Shown here: positions 8,703 through 18,303 of the stretch, piece after piece
Layout: each line of letters starts with the position of its first letter
Numbering within the stretch: the first letter of the stretch is position 1
NCBI GenBank assembly: GCA_947498455.1
Contig: CANMKK010000035.1
Span: forward strand, 1 to 47,679
Source: an uncultured Aquimarina sp.
Lineage (GTDB): Bacteria > Bacteroidota > Bacteroidia > Flavobacteriales > Flavobacteriaceae
DNA: 47,679 nucleotides
Reading direction: 5' to 3'
Notes under the pieces: generated by a model
The model's input: the letters and a program-made list of their open reading frames with translations, nothing else
What the model was told of the DNA's origin: nothing
The model's database searches: none
Made by a program: the position numbers and the translations under genes

Positions 8703-11700
8703 ATGATCCACTTCTTCGGAAACCAAAATGAGAAAGTATTTGCAGTACAAACCGCTAATGATATCTCAGCAGAAAACATTGAAAAATTAACATGGTTATT
8801 TGGAAACCAACCCAAAATATTAATAGCGTCTATTGACGCTTTTTTTGTTGGTCCACGTGCCACTATGATTACTCCTTGGAGTACAAATGCAGTAGAGATT
8901 ACTCAAAACATGGGAATTGAAGGAATCATTCGCATTGAAGAATTTCAATCTGTAACAAATGATTATGAAGATTTTGATCCAATGCTTTCGCAAAAGTATA
9001 ATGGATTAAATCAGGAAATTTATACGATTGATATCCTACCAGAATCCATTCTCGAAATAGATGACATCGCCTCTTATAATGATAGTGAAGGTCTAGCTCT
9101 TAGCAATGAAGAAATTGAATACCTAGAAGGCGTTTCTAAAAAAATTGGACGTAAGCTTACAGACTCTGAAGTATTCGGATTCTCTCAGGTCAATTCAGAG
9201 CACTGTAGACATAAAATATTTAATGGTACCTTTATTATAGACGGAGAAGAACAACCTACTTCACTTTTCAAATTAATAAAGAAAACTTCTGAAACCAATC
9301 CTAATGATATTGTTTCGGCATATAAAGATAATGTAGCCTTTATAAAAGGTCCAAAGGTTACTCAATTTGCTCCAAAAAGCGCAGATAAGCCAGATTTTTA
9401 TCAAGAAACAGCATTCGAGAGTGTAATTTCTTTAAAGGCAGAAACACATAACTTCCCGACTACTGTAGAACCATTTAATGGTGCTGCCACTGGATCTGGA
9501 GGAGAAATTAGAGATCGACTTGCTGGAGGAAAAGGCTCTTTACCACTAGCAGGAACAGCAGTATATATGACTTCATATTCTAGATTAGAAGAAAATCGTC
9601 CTTGGGAACAAGCTGTAGAAGAAAGAAAATGGTTGTATCAAACACCTATGGACATTCTAATCAAAGCATCTAATGGAGCTTCTGATTTTGGAAATAAATT
9701 CGGGCAACCTTTAATCACAGGTTCTGTCCTAACGTTCGAACATAAAGAAGATGCTCGCAAGCTGGGCTTTGATAAGGTAATTATGCAAGCTGGTGGAATT
9801 GGATATGGTAAAACGGAACAAGCTCTCAAAGATACTCCCAAATCAGGAGATAAAATAGTAATTTTAGGAGGAGAAAATTACCGTATTGGTATGGGTGGTG
9901 CAGCAGTATCATCGGCAGACACTGGTGAGTTTAGTAGTGGTATTGAATTAAATGCAATACAACGTTCTAACCCAGAAATGCAAAAACGAGCAGCCAATGC
10001 AATTAGAGGTATGGTAGAAAGTGATATCAATACCATAGTATCTATTCATGATCACGGAGCAGGTGGACACCTCAACTGTTTATCAGAACTAGTAGAAGAA
10101 ACTGGAGGAAAAATCGACCTCGATAAACTACCCGTTGGAGATCCAACACTCTCTGCAAAAGAAATTATTGGTAATGAGTCTCAAGAACGAATGGGACTTG
10201 TAATTGGTCAAGAAAACATAGATACTTTAGAAAGAATTGCAGAACGAGAACGTTCGCCTATGTATCAAGTAGGTGACGTTACTGGTGATGATCGATTTAC
10301 TTTTGAGTCCAAGTCTAAAGGTGATAAACCAATGGATCTTGCCTTAGAAGATATGTTTGGCAGTTCCCCTAAAACAATTATGACTGATAAGACCATTGAT
10401 CGTAATTACGAAAAGATTACTTATCAAAAAGAAAAACTTCATTCATATTTAGAACAAGTATTACAGCTAGAATCGGTTGCCTGCAAAGATTGGTTAACAA
10501 ACAAAGTTGATCGATGTGTTGGCGGAAAAGTTGCAAAACAACAATGTGCCGGACCGTTACAATTACCCCTAAATAATTGTGGTGTAATGGCGCTGGATTA
10601 TACTTCTAAAGAAGGAATTGCTACTTCAATTGGTCACTCCCCTATTTCTGGGCTTATCAATCCTGAAGCTGGAAGTAAAAACTCCATTGCAGAAGCATTG
10701 ACCAATATTATTTGGGCTCCGTTAAAAGATGGATTACAGTCTATTTCTCTATCCGCTAACTGGATGTGGCCTTGTAAAAATGAAGGAGAAGATGCCAGAT
10801 TATATAAAGCTGTTAAAGCAATTTCTGATTTCTCAATTGATCTGGGTATTAATGTCCCTACTGGAAAGGACTCGCTTTCAATGAAACAAAAATACCCGAA
10901 TGAAGAAGTCATTTCTCCTGGAACAGTAATTATATCTGCTGCAGGTAACTGTAATGATATTACTAAAGTAGTAGAGCCTGTACTACAAAAAAATCAAGGA
11001 GCAATTTATTATATCAATACATCTAATGATTCTTATAAATTAGGAGGATCCTCATTTGCACAAGTAGTCAATAAAATAGGTTCTGAAGCACCTACTATAA
11101 ACAGTGCTTCAAATTTTAAAACGATATTTAATACCATCCAGCAATTGATCCGAGAAGATAAAATTGTTGCTGGTCATGATGTCGCATCTGGAGGTTTAAT
11201 CACTACCTTATTAGAACTTTGTTTTGCAGATATACACTTAGGTGCTGAATTAGACCTTTCTGCATTAGGAGAACATGACTCTATAAAGTTACTCTTTGCC
11301 GAAAATTCTGGAATTGTATTTCAAAGTGCCGATGGTGCAGCTATTGAAACTATACTCTCCGAGAATAATATTCAGTTTTTCAAGATAGGTACCGTTACTG
11401 ACAATGCAACACTACAGTTAAAAAATGGTAATGATCATTATGACTTCAATATCGAAGAACTAAGAAATAACTGGTTTAAAACCTCATTCTTATTAGATCA
11501 AAAGCAGACAGCAAACGGTTTAGCTAAAAACAGGTTTGAAAACTTTTCGAAACAACCCTTACAATATACATTCCCGAAACATTTTACAGGTAAACTCCCT
11601 AGTTTTACTACGAAATCAGAAAAGCCAAAAGCGGCTATTATTCGTGAAAAAGGAAGTAATTCCGAACGTGAGATGGCCAATGCTATGTATCTGGCTGGTT

Positions 11701-12371
11701 TTGATGTAAAAGATGTTCACATGACCGATTTGATTTCCGGTCGCGAAACCTTGGAAGATATTCAGTTCATAGGTGCAGTTGGAGGATTTTCCAATAGTGA
11801 TGTTTTAGGATCAGCAAAAGGTTGGGCCGGTGCTTTTCGTTACAATGAAAAAGCAAATATTGCATTAAAAAACTTCTTTAAAAGAGAAGATACACTTTCG
11901 GTAGGTATCTGTAACGGATGTCAATTATTCCTAGAGTTAGAAGTTATCAACCCTGAGCATAGTGAACACGGAAAAATGATTCATAATGAGTCTCATAAAC
12001 ACGAAAGCGGTTTTACTTCTGTCAAAATACAAGAGAATAATTCTGTAATGTTATCATCACTGGCAGGAAGTACATTAGGTGTATGGATTTCTCATGGAGA
12101 AGGTAAATTCAAATTACCTTTACAAGAGAATGAATACAATATTGTGGCTAAATATGGATATGAAGGATATCCAGCTAATCCAAATGGATCTGATTATAAC
12201 ACCGCTATGATGACTGATAAAACCGGACGTCACCTAGTTACAATGCCACATATCGAAAGATCTACTTTTCAGTGGAACTGGGCACACTACCCAAATGGAA
12301 GAAAAGATGAAGTTTCTCCTTGGTTAGAAGCTTTTATCAATGCTAGAGAATGGATTGAGAAAAACAGTTAA
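8703..12371 (+). CDS. purL: Phosphoribosylformylglycinamidine synthase, large single-chain type
   Basis: A 1222-aa cytoplasmic enzyme of de novo purine synthesis. It converts formylglycinamide ribonucleotide to the amidine using ATP and glutamine. The single-chain architecture is complete: N-terminal domain, linker, two AIRS-type ATP-binding halves (VNSEHCRHKIFNG; SLKAETHNFPT; the GNCNDI region) and a C-terminal class I glutaminase from about residue 970. The glutaminase nucleophile is Cys1070 in GICNGCQ, with the late MPHIERSTFQWNW segment supplying conserved residues. Length is normal for the ~1200-1300 aa form. It stands alone, with a probable promoter and a strong terminator (12444-12486). 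Confidence 0.97.
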   Translation: MIHFFGNQNEKVFAVQTANDISAENIEKLTWLFGNQPKILIASIDAFFVGPRATMITPWSTNAVEITQNMGIEGIIRIEEFQSVTNDYEDFDPMLSQKYNGLNQEIYTIDILPESILEIDDIASYNDSEGLALSNEEIEYLEGVSKKIGRKLTDSEVFGFSQVNSEHCRHKIFNGTFIIDGEEQPTSLFKLIKKTSETNPNDIVSAYKDNVAFIKGPKVTQFAPKSADKPDFYQETAFESVISLKAETHNFPTTVEPFNGAATGSGGEIRDRLAGGKGSLPLAGTAVYMTSYSRLEENRPWEQAVEERKWLYQTPMDILIKASNGASDFGNKFGQPLITGSVLTFEHKEDARKLGFDKVIMQAGGIGYGKTEQALKDTPKSGDKIVILGGENYRIGMGGAAVSSADTGEFSSGIELNAIQRSNPEMQKRAANAIRGMVESDINTIVSIHDHGAGGHLNCLSELVEETGGKIDLDKLPVGDPTLSAKEIIGNESQERMGLVIGQENIDTLERIAERERSPMYQVGDVTGDDRFTFESKSKGDKPMDLALEDMFGSSPKTIMTDKTIDRNYEKITYQKEKLHSYLEQVLQLESVACKDWLTNKVDRCVGGKVAKQQCAGPLQLPLNNCGVMALDYTSKEGIATSIGHSPISGLINPEAGSKNSIAEALTNIIWAPLKDGLQSISLSANWMWPCKNEGEDARLYKAVKAISDFSIDLGINVPTGKDSLSMKQKYPNEEVISPGTVIISAAGNCNDITKVVEPVLQKNQGAIYYINTSNDSYKLGGSSFAQVVNKIGSEAPTINSASNFKTIFNTIQQLIREDKIVAGHDVASGGLITTLLELCFADIHLGAELDLSALGEHDSIKLLFAENSGIVFQSADGAAIETILSENNIQFFKIGTVTDNATLQLKNGNDHYDFNIEELRNNWFKTSFLLDQKQTANGLAKNRFENFSKQPLQYTFPKHFTGKLPSFTTKSEKPKAAIIREKGSNSEREMANAMYLAGFDVKDVHMTDLISGRETLEDIQFIGAVGGFSNSDVLGSAKGWAGAFRYNEKANIALKNFFKREDTLSVGICNGCQLFLELEVINPEHSEHGKMIHNESHKHESGFTSVKIQENNSVMLSSLAGSTLGVWISHGEGKFKLPLQENEYNIVAKYGYEGYPANPNGSDYNTAMMTDKTGRHLVTMPHIERSTFQWNWAHYPNGRKDEVSPWLEAFINAREWIEKNS

Positions 12372-12443
12372 TTATACTACACTAGTTTATAGCGTAAAAA
12401 TTAAATTTTAATAATTATTTATTAAGATTAGTTAAGTAAATAC

Positions 12444-12486
12444 AAAAACCCATTAATGTTAGCTAGCTAACATTAATGGGTTTTTA
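12444..12486 (+). terminator. Intrinsic terminator of purL
   Basis: Positions 12449-12480 form a perfect 32-bp palindrome: CCCATTAATGTTAG pairs with its complement around a 4-nt loop. It is followed by TTTTT and preceded by AAAAA, so it could work in both directions. Confidence 0.85.
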
Positions 12487-12524
12487 TATGGTGTAATTTT
12501 GAGTTCAACTTAAATATAAATACC

Positions 12525-12716
12525 ATGAAAAAGAGATTAACTTTTTATGCTTATTTGATTCCAATCATGATTAGTCTGATATTTTTTTATTTTCTAGTAA
12601 AAAATATAAATAATTTAGAAAATCAAAATAACCTTGAAGCCAAAGAGTTAAGTTTTTTAAAAAAGCAAACTAATGACCTTATAGAAAAATCTTCTTTAAA
12701 AACCCAAACACCTTAA
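12525..12716 (+). CDS. Small membrane protein of unknown function
   Basis: A 63-aa predicted protein. One hydrophobic helix (about residues 7-25) is followed by a charged stretch (about 28-56) likely to form a coiled coil. A TAATTTTG sequence (12494-12501) fits the -7 consensus and would give a ~17-nt leader. I do not recognise the family. A second open stretch in the +1 frame follows directly after the stop (12718-12822, no start codon), so a longer ancestral gene with a frameshift is possible. Confidence 0.5.
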   Translation: MKKRLTFYAYLIPIMISLIFFYFLVKNINNLENQNNLEAKELSFLKKQTNDLIEKSSLKTQTP

Positions 12717-12890
12717 CAAAGAAAAACGAAAAGAAAACAAGCATCTTCCAAAAAAGTATTACGAACAAATTCGTAAATCAAATATATCCCTTGCAACTGC
12801 TTACTATTTATTCGAAAAATAAAACTTTATAAAACGGATCTATTTATAATACTACAAATGTTCCTAAACATTTTTTTGGAATAGTAAGCT

Positions 12891-12923
12891 AAGGGACTAC
12901 TCACAAAAAGTAGTTCCTTTTTT
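12891..12923 (+). terminator. Intrinsic terminator
   Basis: GGGACTACT and AGTAGTTCC form a 9-bp stem with one G-U pair around a short A-rich loop, followed by six T. It would stop plus-strand transcription from the small membrane protein gene. Confidence 0.7.
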
Positions 12924-13023
12924 AACATATAGATGGATTCTAAACATACTTTAGGAAAAAACTTGTTAAAAATGTTATTTTCAATTTGATTATAAAACAT
13001 CTCAGATAAAACGAAGTTGCTTT

Positions 13024-13140
13024 TTTGATTTATGCCGCTATGATTATTTTTCATAGCCATGGCTATGGGAAATATGATTAAGAAAATAAAACGAAAAATG
13101 AACAAGTTTTAACCAGAAATAGTATGGTTAAATTGGTGTA
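13024..13140. repeat. Dispersed ~116 bp repeat, copy 2
   Basis: Matches positions 1-116 with only a handful of differences. Here the first inverted repeat is a perfect 16-bp palindrome, CATAGCCATGGCTATG. The TTTAACCA/TGGTTAAA hairpin is kept although its loop has changed. The plus strand encodes a 15-17 codon lysine-rich open frame in both copies; significance unknown. Confidence 0.65.
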
Positions 13141-13241
13141 ATATAAAGCCATTCAGGTTTTTTGATTGAAAGCTACAACAATAAAAAGCGCATTTGTACG
13201 CTATAATCCAAACATAGTAAACTCAATTAAACCTGTTAGCC

Positions 13242-15650
13242 ATGAGTAAAACACTCTTATTCTTATTCTTTTTGGTTTCATTTTTATCTATTTCTCAGAC
13301 TAAAACTACCTTTAGTAAAGCCAAAATCACATACAACACACCTAAAAACTTCCAAAAGCTAGCTAAAGCAGGAATCCCTATAGATCATGGACAACATAAA
13401 AAAGGTGTTTTTATAATTTCAGATTTTTCTAATACCGAAATCGAAAAGGCAAAAAAATTAGGGTTTCAAGTCGACATTCTTATTCCCGACCTCGAAGCTA
13501 ATTTTATCAAAAAAAATAAAATTGCCAAAACGAAAAAAAAAGTTAAGAATCCTACCTGCTCTACAACTAATGACTCCTCTATTGATTATTCAACTCCAAC
13601 AAACTTTGCCTTAGGATCTATGGGAGGATACCTAACATATCAAGAAGTTCTGGACAATCTGGATGCAATGCGTAACAAATACCCTTCATTGATTTCTGCA
13701 CGTGCTAATATTGGTAATTTTGTAACCAATGGAACTCCAGACAATACGGTGACCCCATCCATTGGAGGAAATGCATTGCAATGGGTTAGAATATCCGATA
13801 ACCCTGATAGTAATGAAACTGAGCCTGAAATTTTGTATGATGCTCTTCATCATGCAAGAGAACCTGCCAGTTTATCTCAATTAATTTACTATATGTGGTA
13901 TCTTCTAGAGAATTATGATTCTGATGAAAACATAAAACAAATTATAGATAATACCGAATTATATTTCGTGCCAGTAGTAAATCCAGATGGGTATTTATAC
14001 AACCAAAAGACAAATCCTAATGGTAATGGCTTTTGGAGAAAAAACAGATTCAATACCCACGGAGTAGACCTAAATCGTAATTATGACTTTTATCCTGATG
14101 GTACAATATCTAGTTCAGTTTGGGGTGGAATCGATACATCTACTACAGACACTTCTTCTGATGTATATGCAGGGACGGGAGCCTTTTCTGAAATAGAAAC
14201 ACAAGCTATGAAGTGGTTTGCTGAGCAACATGATTTCGTGATTGCCTTAAACAATCATACATCTGGAGATCTTTTATTATTTCCATATGGATATGACAAT
14301 AATAAACCTACTGCAGAAAATCAGATATACGAAATCGTATCTAAACAAATGGTTAGCCAAAATGGTTTTAATAATACCATTTCTTCTGGTTTATATCCAG
14401 CTGCAGGAGATAGTGATGATTTTATGTATGGAGGAACAACACAACCACACAATAAGATTTTCGCTTTCACCCCAGAAATCGGTAATGACTTTTGGCCTGC
14501 ATCCAATGAAATCGACGGAATTTGTAAAAGCATGATGTACCTTAACCTTATGGCTGCCAAAATGGTTAATAATTATGCTCAAGTAGAAAGTATCGGTTCT
14601 TTGTTTGTTGGAGAAAATCAATCCTTTGATGCAGAATTTCTAGTGAAACGATTTGGGCTGGAGGGTAGTGGAAACTTTACTGTACGTATTATTCCTCTAA
14701 GCACTAATATTTCTGGTGTAGGAAATTCTAAAAGTTATGTCAATCTACAGATTGGATCAAACATTAGCAGTAAAATAACAATTGATTTAGTAGATACCGT
14801 ACAAATTGGAGATGAAATATCCTATACAATTCAGATCAATGGAGGTAGCATTAAAGAATCAATAAATGTTACCAAGGTTTATGGAGCTTTCAGTACGATC
14901 GTAAATAATGATGCCAATACGATAAATGAGTATACCAATTCTGGTTGGGCTACTACAACATCGACCTTTGTATCCTCTAATGCATCCATTACAGATTCTC
15001 CTAATGGCAACTATTCTGGCAATCAGAATAAATCTATAGAACTTACAGAAAGTATTGATCTCACGGATGCTTTATATGCTAATGTTCAGTTTTATGCCAA
15101 ATGGGAAATAGAAAACAACTGGGATTACGCACAATTCGAAGTATCTATAGATAACGGATCTTCCTGGATTCCACAATGTGGTAAATTTACAAACCCCGGT
15201 AGTAGTAACGACGGGCAACCAACAGGAGAACCTGTCTATGATGGTGAGGTATCGGACTGGGTTTTAGAAGAAATTGACCTAAGTGATTATTTAGGAAAAA
15301 CTATCAAAGTCCGTTTTCAATTTGTGTCAGATTCACAGACACATGGAGACGGTTTTTATTTTGATGACCTAAAAATAAATACAATAGATCAATCAACATT
15401 AAGTGTTCAAGACAATACCCTTTCAGAATTTAAAATATTTCCTAACCCCTCTACTAATTTTATAACTGTTCAAGGGTCCCAAGAAAAATATGATCTCCAA
15501 ATTAGAAATATTCTAGGTCAGGAAATTGAAGCTAAAACAGCTATTTCTGGTCAGCACCAATTCGATCTCTCTACATACCCATCGGGTCTTTATTTTGTTA
15601 CAATTACTAACAAAGGAGCAGAAAACACTTTTAAAATTCAAAAAAAATAA
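13242..15650 (+). CDS. Secreted M14 zinc carboxypeptidase with T9SS sorting domain (first of tandem pair)
   Basis: An 802-aa secreted metallopeptidase. Signal peptide at residues 1-19, then a propeptide-like region to about 115. The M14 catalytic domain (about 120-445) has the HxxE zinc motif in HHAREPAS (His204, Glu207), third zinc ligand His339 in NNHTSGD, substrate-binding NPDGY and the DLNRNYD arginine, and catalytic Glu412 in TPEIG. A beta-sandwich region (about 470-720) leads to a type IX sorting domain in the last ~75 residues. It should trim C-terminal residues from peptides outside the cell. Its paralog starts 57 bp downstream. Confidence 0.92.
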   Translation: MSKTLLFLFFLVSFLSISQTKTTFSKAKITYNTPKNFQKLAKAGIPIDHGQHKKGVFIISDFSNTEIEKAKKLGFQVDILIPDLEANFIKKNKIAKTKKKVKNPTCSTTNDSSIDYSTPTNFALGSMGGYLTYQEVLDNLDAMRNKYPSLISARANIGNFVTNGTPDNTVTPSIGGNALQWVRISDNPDSNETEPEILYDALHHAREPASLSQLIYYMWYLLENYDSDENIKQIIDNTELYFVPVVNPDGYLYNQKTNPNGNGFWRKNRFNTHGVDLNRNYDFYPDGTISSSVWGGIDTSTTDTSSDVYAGTGAFSEIETQAMKWFAEQHDFVIALNNHTSGDLLLFPYGYDNNKPTAENQIYEIVSKQMVSQNGFNNTISSGLYPAAGDSDDFMYGGTTQPHNKIFAFTPEIGNDFWPASNEIDGICKSMMYLNLMAAKMVNNYAQVESIGSLFVGENQSFDAEFLVKRFGLEGSGNFTVRIIPLSTNISGVGNSKSYVNLQIGSNISSKITIDLVDTVQIGDEISYTIQINGGSIKESINVTKVYGAFSTIVNNDANTINEYTNSGWATTTSTFVSSNASITDSPNGNYSGNQNKSIELTESIDLTDALYANVQFYAKWEIENNWDYAQFEVSIDNGSSWIPQCGKFTNPGSSNDGQPTGEPVYDGEVSDWVLEEIDLSDYLGKTIKVRFQFVSDSQTHGDGFYFDDLKINTIDQSTLSVQDNTLSEFKIFPNPSTNFITVQGSQEKYDLQIRNILGQEIEAKTAISGQHQFDLSTYPSGLYFVTITNKGAENTFKIQKK

Positions 15651-15706
15651 CAGCCATAAAAAAACCACATTTTTTAGCTAGCTAAAATTCCATTAATACA
15701 CACGTC

Positions 15707-18115
15707 ATGAAAAAAATACTTTTAATTCCATTATTATTAATTTCCTTTTTATCAGTATCTCAAACAAAAAAGAAATACAGTAAAGCTAAAATCACATACA
15801 ATACACCTGAAAACTTCCAAAAACTCGCAGAAGCTGGTATCCCAATGGATCACGGTCATCATAAACAAGGTGTTTTTATAATTTCAGAGTTTTCTAATAC
15901 TGAAATCGAAAAAGCAAAAAAACTAGGCTATCAGGTTGATATAATAATCCCAGATCTAGAAGCTAACTTTATTAAAAAAAATAAAATTGCAAAAACACAA
16001 AAAATAGTTCAAAACCCTACGTGTCCTACAGGTAATGATTCCACTATTGAGTACCCTACCCCTTCAAATTTTGCTTTAGGATCTATGGGAGGTTATCTAA
16101 CATACCAAGAGATGTTAGATAATCTTGATGCCATGCATACCAAATACCCCGATCTAATTTCCGCACGAAGCAACGTGGGCAATTTTTTAACCAATGGTAC
16201 TGCCGATAATTCTGTTTCTCCTTCTATTGGAGGAAATGCTTTACAATGGGTACGCATTTCTGATAATCCAAACACGGATGAAACAACAGAACCAGAAATA
16301 CTATATAATTCTATTCATCATGCCAGAGAACCTGCCAGTTTATCCCAATTAATATATTATATGTGGTATCTCTTGGAAAACTATAACTCTAACGAAGATG
16401 TAAAACAAATTGTTGATAATACCGAATTATATTTTATACCGGTAGTAAACCCGGATGGTTACTTATATAATCAAAAGACAAACCCTAATGGTAGTGGCTT
16501 TTGGAGAAAAAACAGATTCAATACCCACGGAGTAGATATTAATCGCAACTATGATCATTACAAAGATGGTACGATATCATCCGCCGTTTGGAATACTGTA
16601 GGATCATCTAGTGATGTCTCTACAGATATTTATGCAGGATCATCTGCCTTTTCTGAAATAGAAACTCAAGCTATGAAATGGTTTATAGATCAACACGATT
16701 TTACAATATCAATGGACAATCATTCTTTCGGAGAGCTACTATTAATGCCTTATGGTTTTGAAGCCAATAATCCAACTCCAGAAGGCGACACATATCAAAT
16801 TATCTCAGAAGAATTGGTTTCTCAGAACAATTATGATAATATCCTTATAACACAACTTACAGTAGCTGCCGGAGGAAGTATAGACTATAGTTATGGGGGA
16901 ACTATAAGACCTCACAAAAGAATATTTGGTTTTGGCCCAGAAATCGGTGATGAGTTTTGGCCTCTATCGAATAAAATAGATGGAATCTGTAAAAACATGA
17001 TGTACCTTAATCTAACAGCTGCTAAAATGACAAATAATTATGCTCAAGTAGAAAGCATCGGCTCTTTGTTTGTTGGAGAAAATCAATCATTTGATGCGGA
17101 ATTTGATGTAAAACGACTAGGACTAACAGGTAGTGGTAATTTTACTGTACGTATTATTCCTCTAAGCACTAATATTTCTGGTGTAGGAAATTCTAAAAGT
17201 TATGTCAATCTACAGATTGGATCAAACATTAGCGGAAAAATAACAATTGATTTAGTAGATACCATACAAATTGGAGATGAAATATCCTATACAATTCAGA
17301 TCAATGGAGGTAGCATTAAAGAATCAATAAATGTTACCAAAATTTATGGAGCTTTCAGTACGATCGTAAATAATGATGCCAATACGATTAATGAGTATAC
17401 CAATTCTGGTTGGGCTACTACAACATCGACCTTTTTATCCTCTAATGCATCCATTACAGATTCTCCTAATGGCAACTATTCTGGCAATCAGAATAAATCT
17501 ATAGAACTTACAGAAAGTATTGACCTCACCGATGCTTTATATGCTAATGTTCAGTTTTATGCCAAATGGGAAATAGAAAACAACTGGGATTACGCACAAT
17601 TCGAAGTATCTATCGATAACGGATCTTCCTGGATTCCGCAATGTGGTAAATTTACAAACCCCGGTAGCAGTAACGACGGGCAACCAACAGGAGAACCTGT
17701 CTATGATGGTGAGGTATCGGACTGGGTTTTAGAAGAAATTGACCTAAGTGATTATTTAGGAAAAACTATCAAAGTCCGTTTTCAATTTGTGTCAGATTCA
17801 CAGACACATGGAGACGGTTTTTATTTTGATGACCTAAAAATAAATACAATAGATCAATCAACATTAAGCGTTCAAGACAATACCCTTTCAGAATTTAAGA
17901 TATTTCCTAACCCCTCTACTAATTTTATAACTGTTCAAGGATCCCAAGAAAAATATGATCTCCAAATTAGAAATATTCTAGGTCAGGAAATTAAAACTAA
18001 AACAGCTATTTCTGGTCAACATCAATTCAACCTCTCGACATACCCTTCAGGTCTTTATTTTGTTACAATTACTAGCAAAGGAGCAGAAAACACTTTTAAA
18101 ATCAGAAAAAAATAG
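15707..18115 (+). CDS. Secreted M14 zinc carboxypeptidase with T9SS sorting domain (second of tandem pair)
   Basis: An 802-aa paralog of the preceding gene with the same layout: signal peptide, propeptide-like region, M14 domain, beta-sandwich, sorting domain. Catalytic features are kept (HHAREPAS, DNHSFGE, DINRNYD, GPEIGDEFWP). The catalytic half differs from copy one at many positions, including the loop just after the third zinc histidine (TSGDLLLF versus SFGELLLM), so substrate preference may differ. The last ~330 residues differ at only about nine positions. The pair arose by tandem duplication, and the 3' halves were probably kept alike by gene conversion. Confidence 0.92.
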   Translation: MKKILLIPLLLISFLSVSQTKKKYSKAKITYNTPENFQKLAEAGIPMDHGHHKQGVFIISEFSNTEIEKAKKLGYQVDIIIPDLEANFIKKNKIAKTQKIVQNPTCPTGNDSTIEYPTPSNFALGSMGGYLTYQEMLDNLDAMHTKYPDLISARSNVGNFLTNGTADNSVSPSIGGNALQWVRISDNPNTDETTEPEILYNSIHHAREPASLSQLIYYMWYLLENYNSNEDVKQIVDNTELYFIPVVNPDGYLYNQKTNPNGSGFWRKNRFNTHGVDINRNYDHYKDGTISSAVWNTVGSSSDVSTDIYAGSSAFSEIETQAMKWFIDQHDFTISMDNHSFGELLLMPYGFEANNPTPEGDTYQIISEELVSQNNYDNILITQLTVAAGGSIDYSYGGTIRPHKRIFGFGPEIGDEFWPLSNKIDGICKNMMYLNLTAAKMTNNYAQVESIGSLFVGENQSFDAEFDVKRLGLTGSGNFTVRIIPLSTNISGVGNSKSYVNLQIGSNISGKITIDLVDTIQIGDEISYTIQINGGSIKESINVTKIYGAFSTIVNNDANTINEYTNSGWATTTSTFLSSNASITDSPNGNYSGNQNKSIELTESIDLTDALYANVQFYAKWEIENNWDYAQFEVSIDNGSSWIPQCGKFTNPGSSNDGQPTGEPVYDGEVSDWVLEEIDLSDYLGKTIKVRFQFVSDSQTHGDGFYFDDLKINTIDQSTLSVQDNTLSEFKIFPNPSTNFITVQGSQEKYDLQIRNILGQEIKTKTAISGQHQFNLSTYPSGLYFVTITSKGAENTFKIRKK

Positions 18116-18143
18116 CTTTCTGAACATTATTATAAAAATGAAA

Positions 18144-18172
18144 GGAGTTGTTGATAATAACTCCTTTTTTTA
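18144..18172 (+). terminator. Intrinsic terminator after the carboxypeptidase pair
   Basis: GGAGTTGTT and AATAACTCC form a 9-bp stem (one G-U pair) with a 3-nt loop, followed by seven T. Confidence 0.82.
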
Positions 18173-18212
18173 TATATTAGGGTTGCGTATTATAAGATTT
18201 TTCATAATTTGA

Positions 18213-18234
18213 AATACTATGCTTGCATAATAGT
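18213..18234. promoter_or_regulatory. Probable MarR-type operator upstream of the acyl-CoA ligase
   Basis: The imperfect palindrome has core ATGC-TT-GCAT. Its right arm GCATAATAGT matches the arm of the palindrome in front of the marR-like gene (20318-20339) at 8 of 10 positions. It lies 70 bp before the ligase start, next to an AATTTG that resembles a -7 element. This suggests that the MarR protein also controls the ligase gene. Confidence 0.5.
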
Positions 18235-18303
18235 TGTTTTTTGAAGTTTTCACTAATGAAAAATCGACAATCAAAAAACTCCTAAAACACCTGAAAATAA
18301 CGT

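Larger units (their letters stand above)
12717..13241. other. 525-bp intergenic region with two hairpins and a repeat
   Basis: Holds the +1-frame coding-like tail (to 12822), a short hairpin with AAATGTT and AACATTT arms followed by T residues (12856-12877), a stronger terminator (12891-12923), and the second copy of the 116-bp repeat (13024-13140). The last ~100 bp before the first carboxypeptidase gene shows no clear TAnnTTTG promoter. Confidence 0.6.

Noticed and set aside
12827..13105. Minus-strand 92-aa open frame
   Set aside because: It runs through a plus-strand terminator hairpin and the 116-bp repeat; composition looks non-coding.
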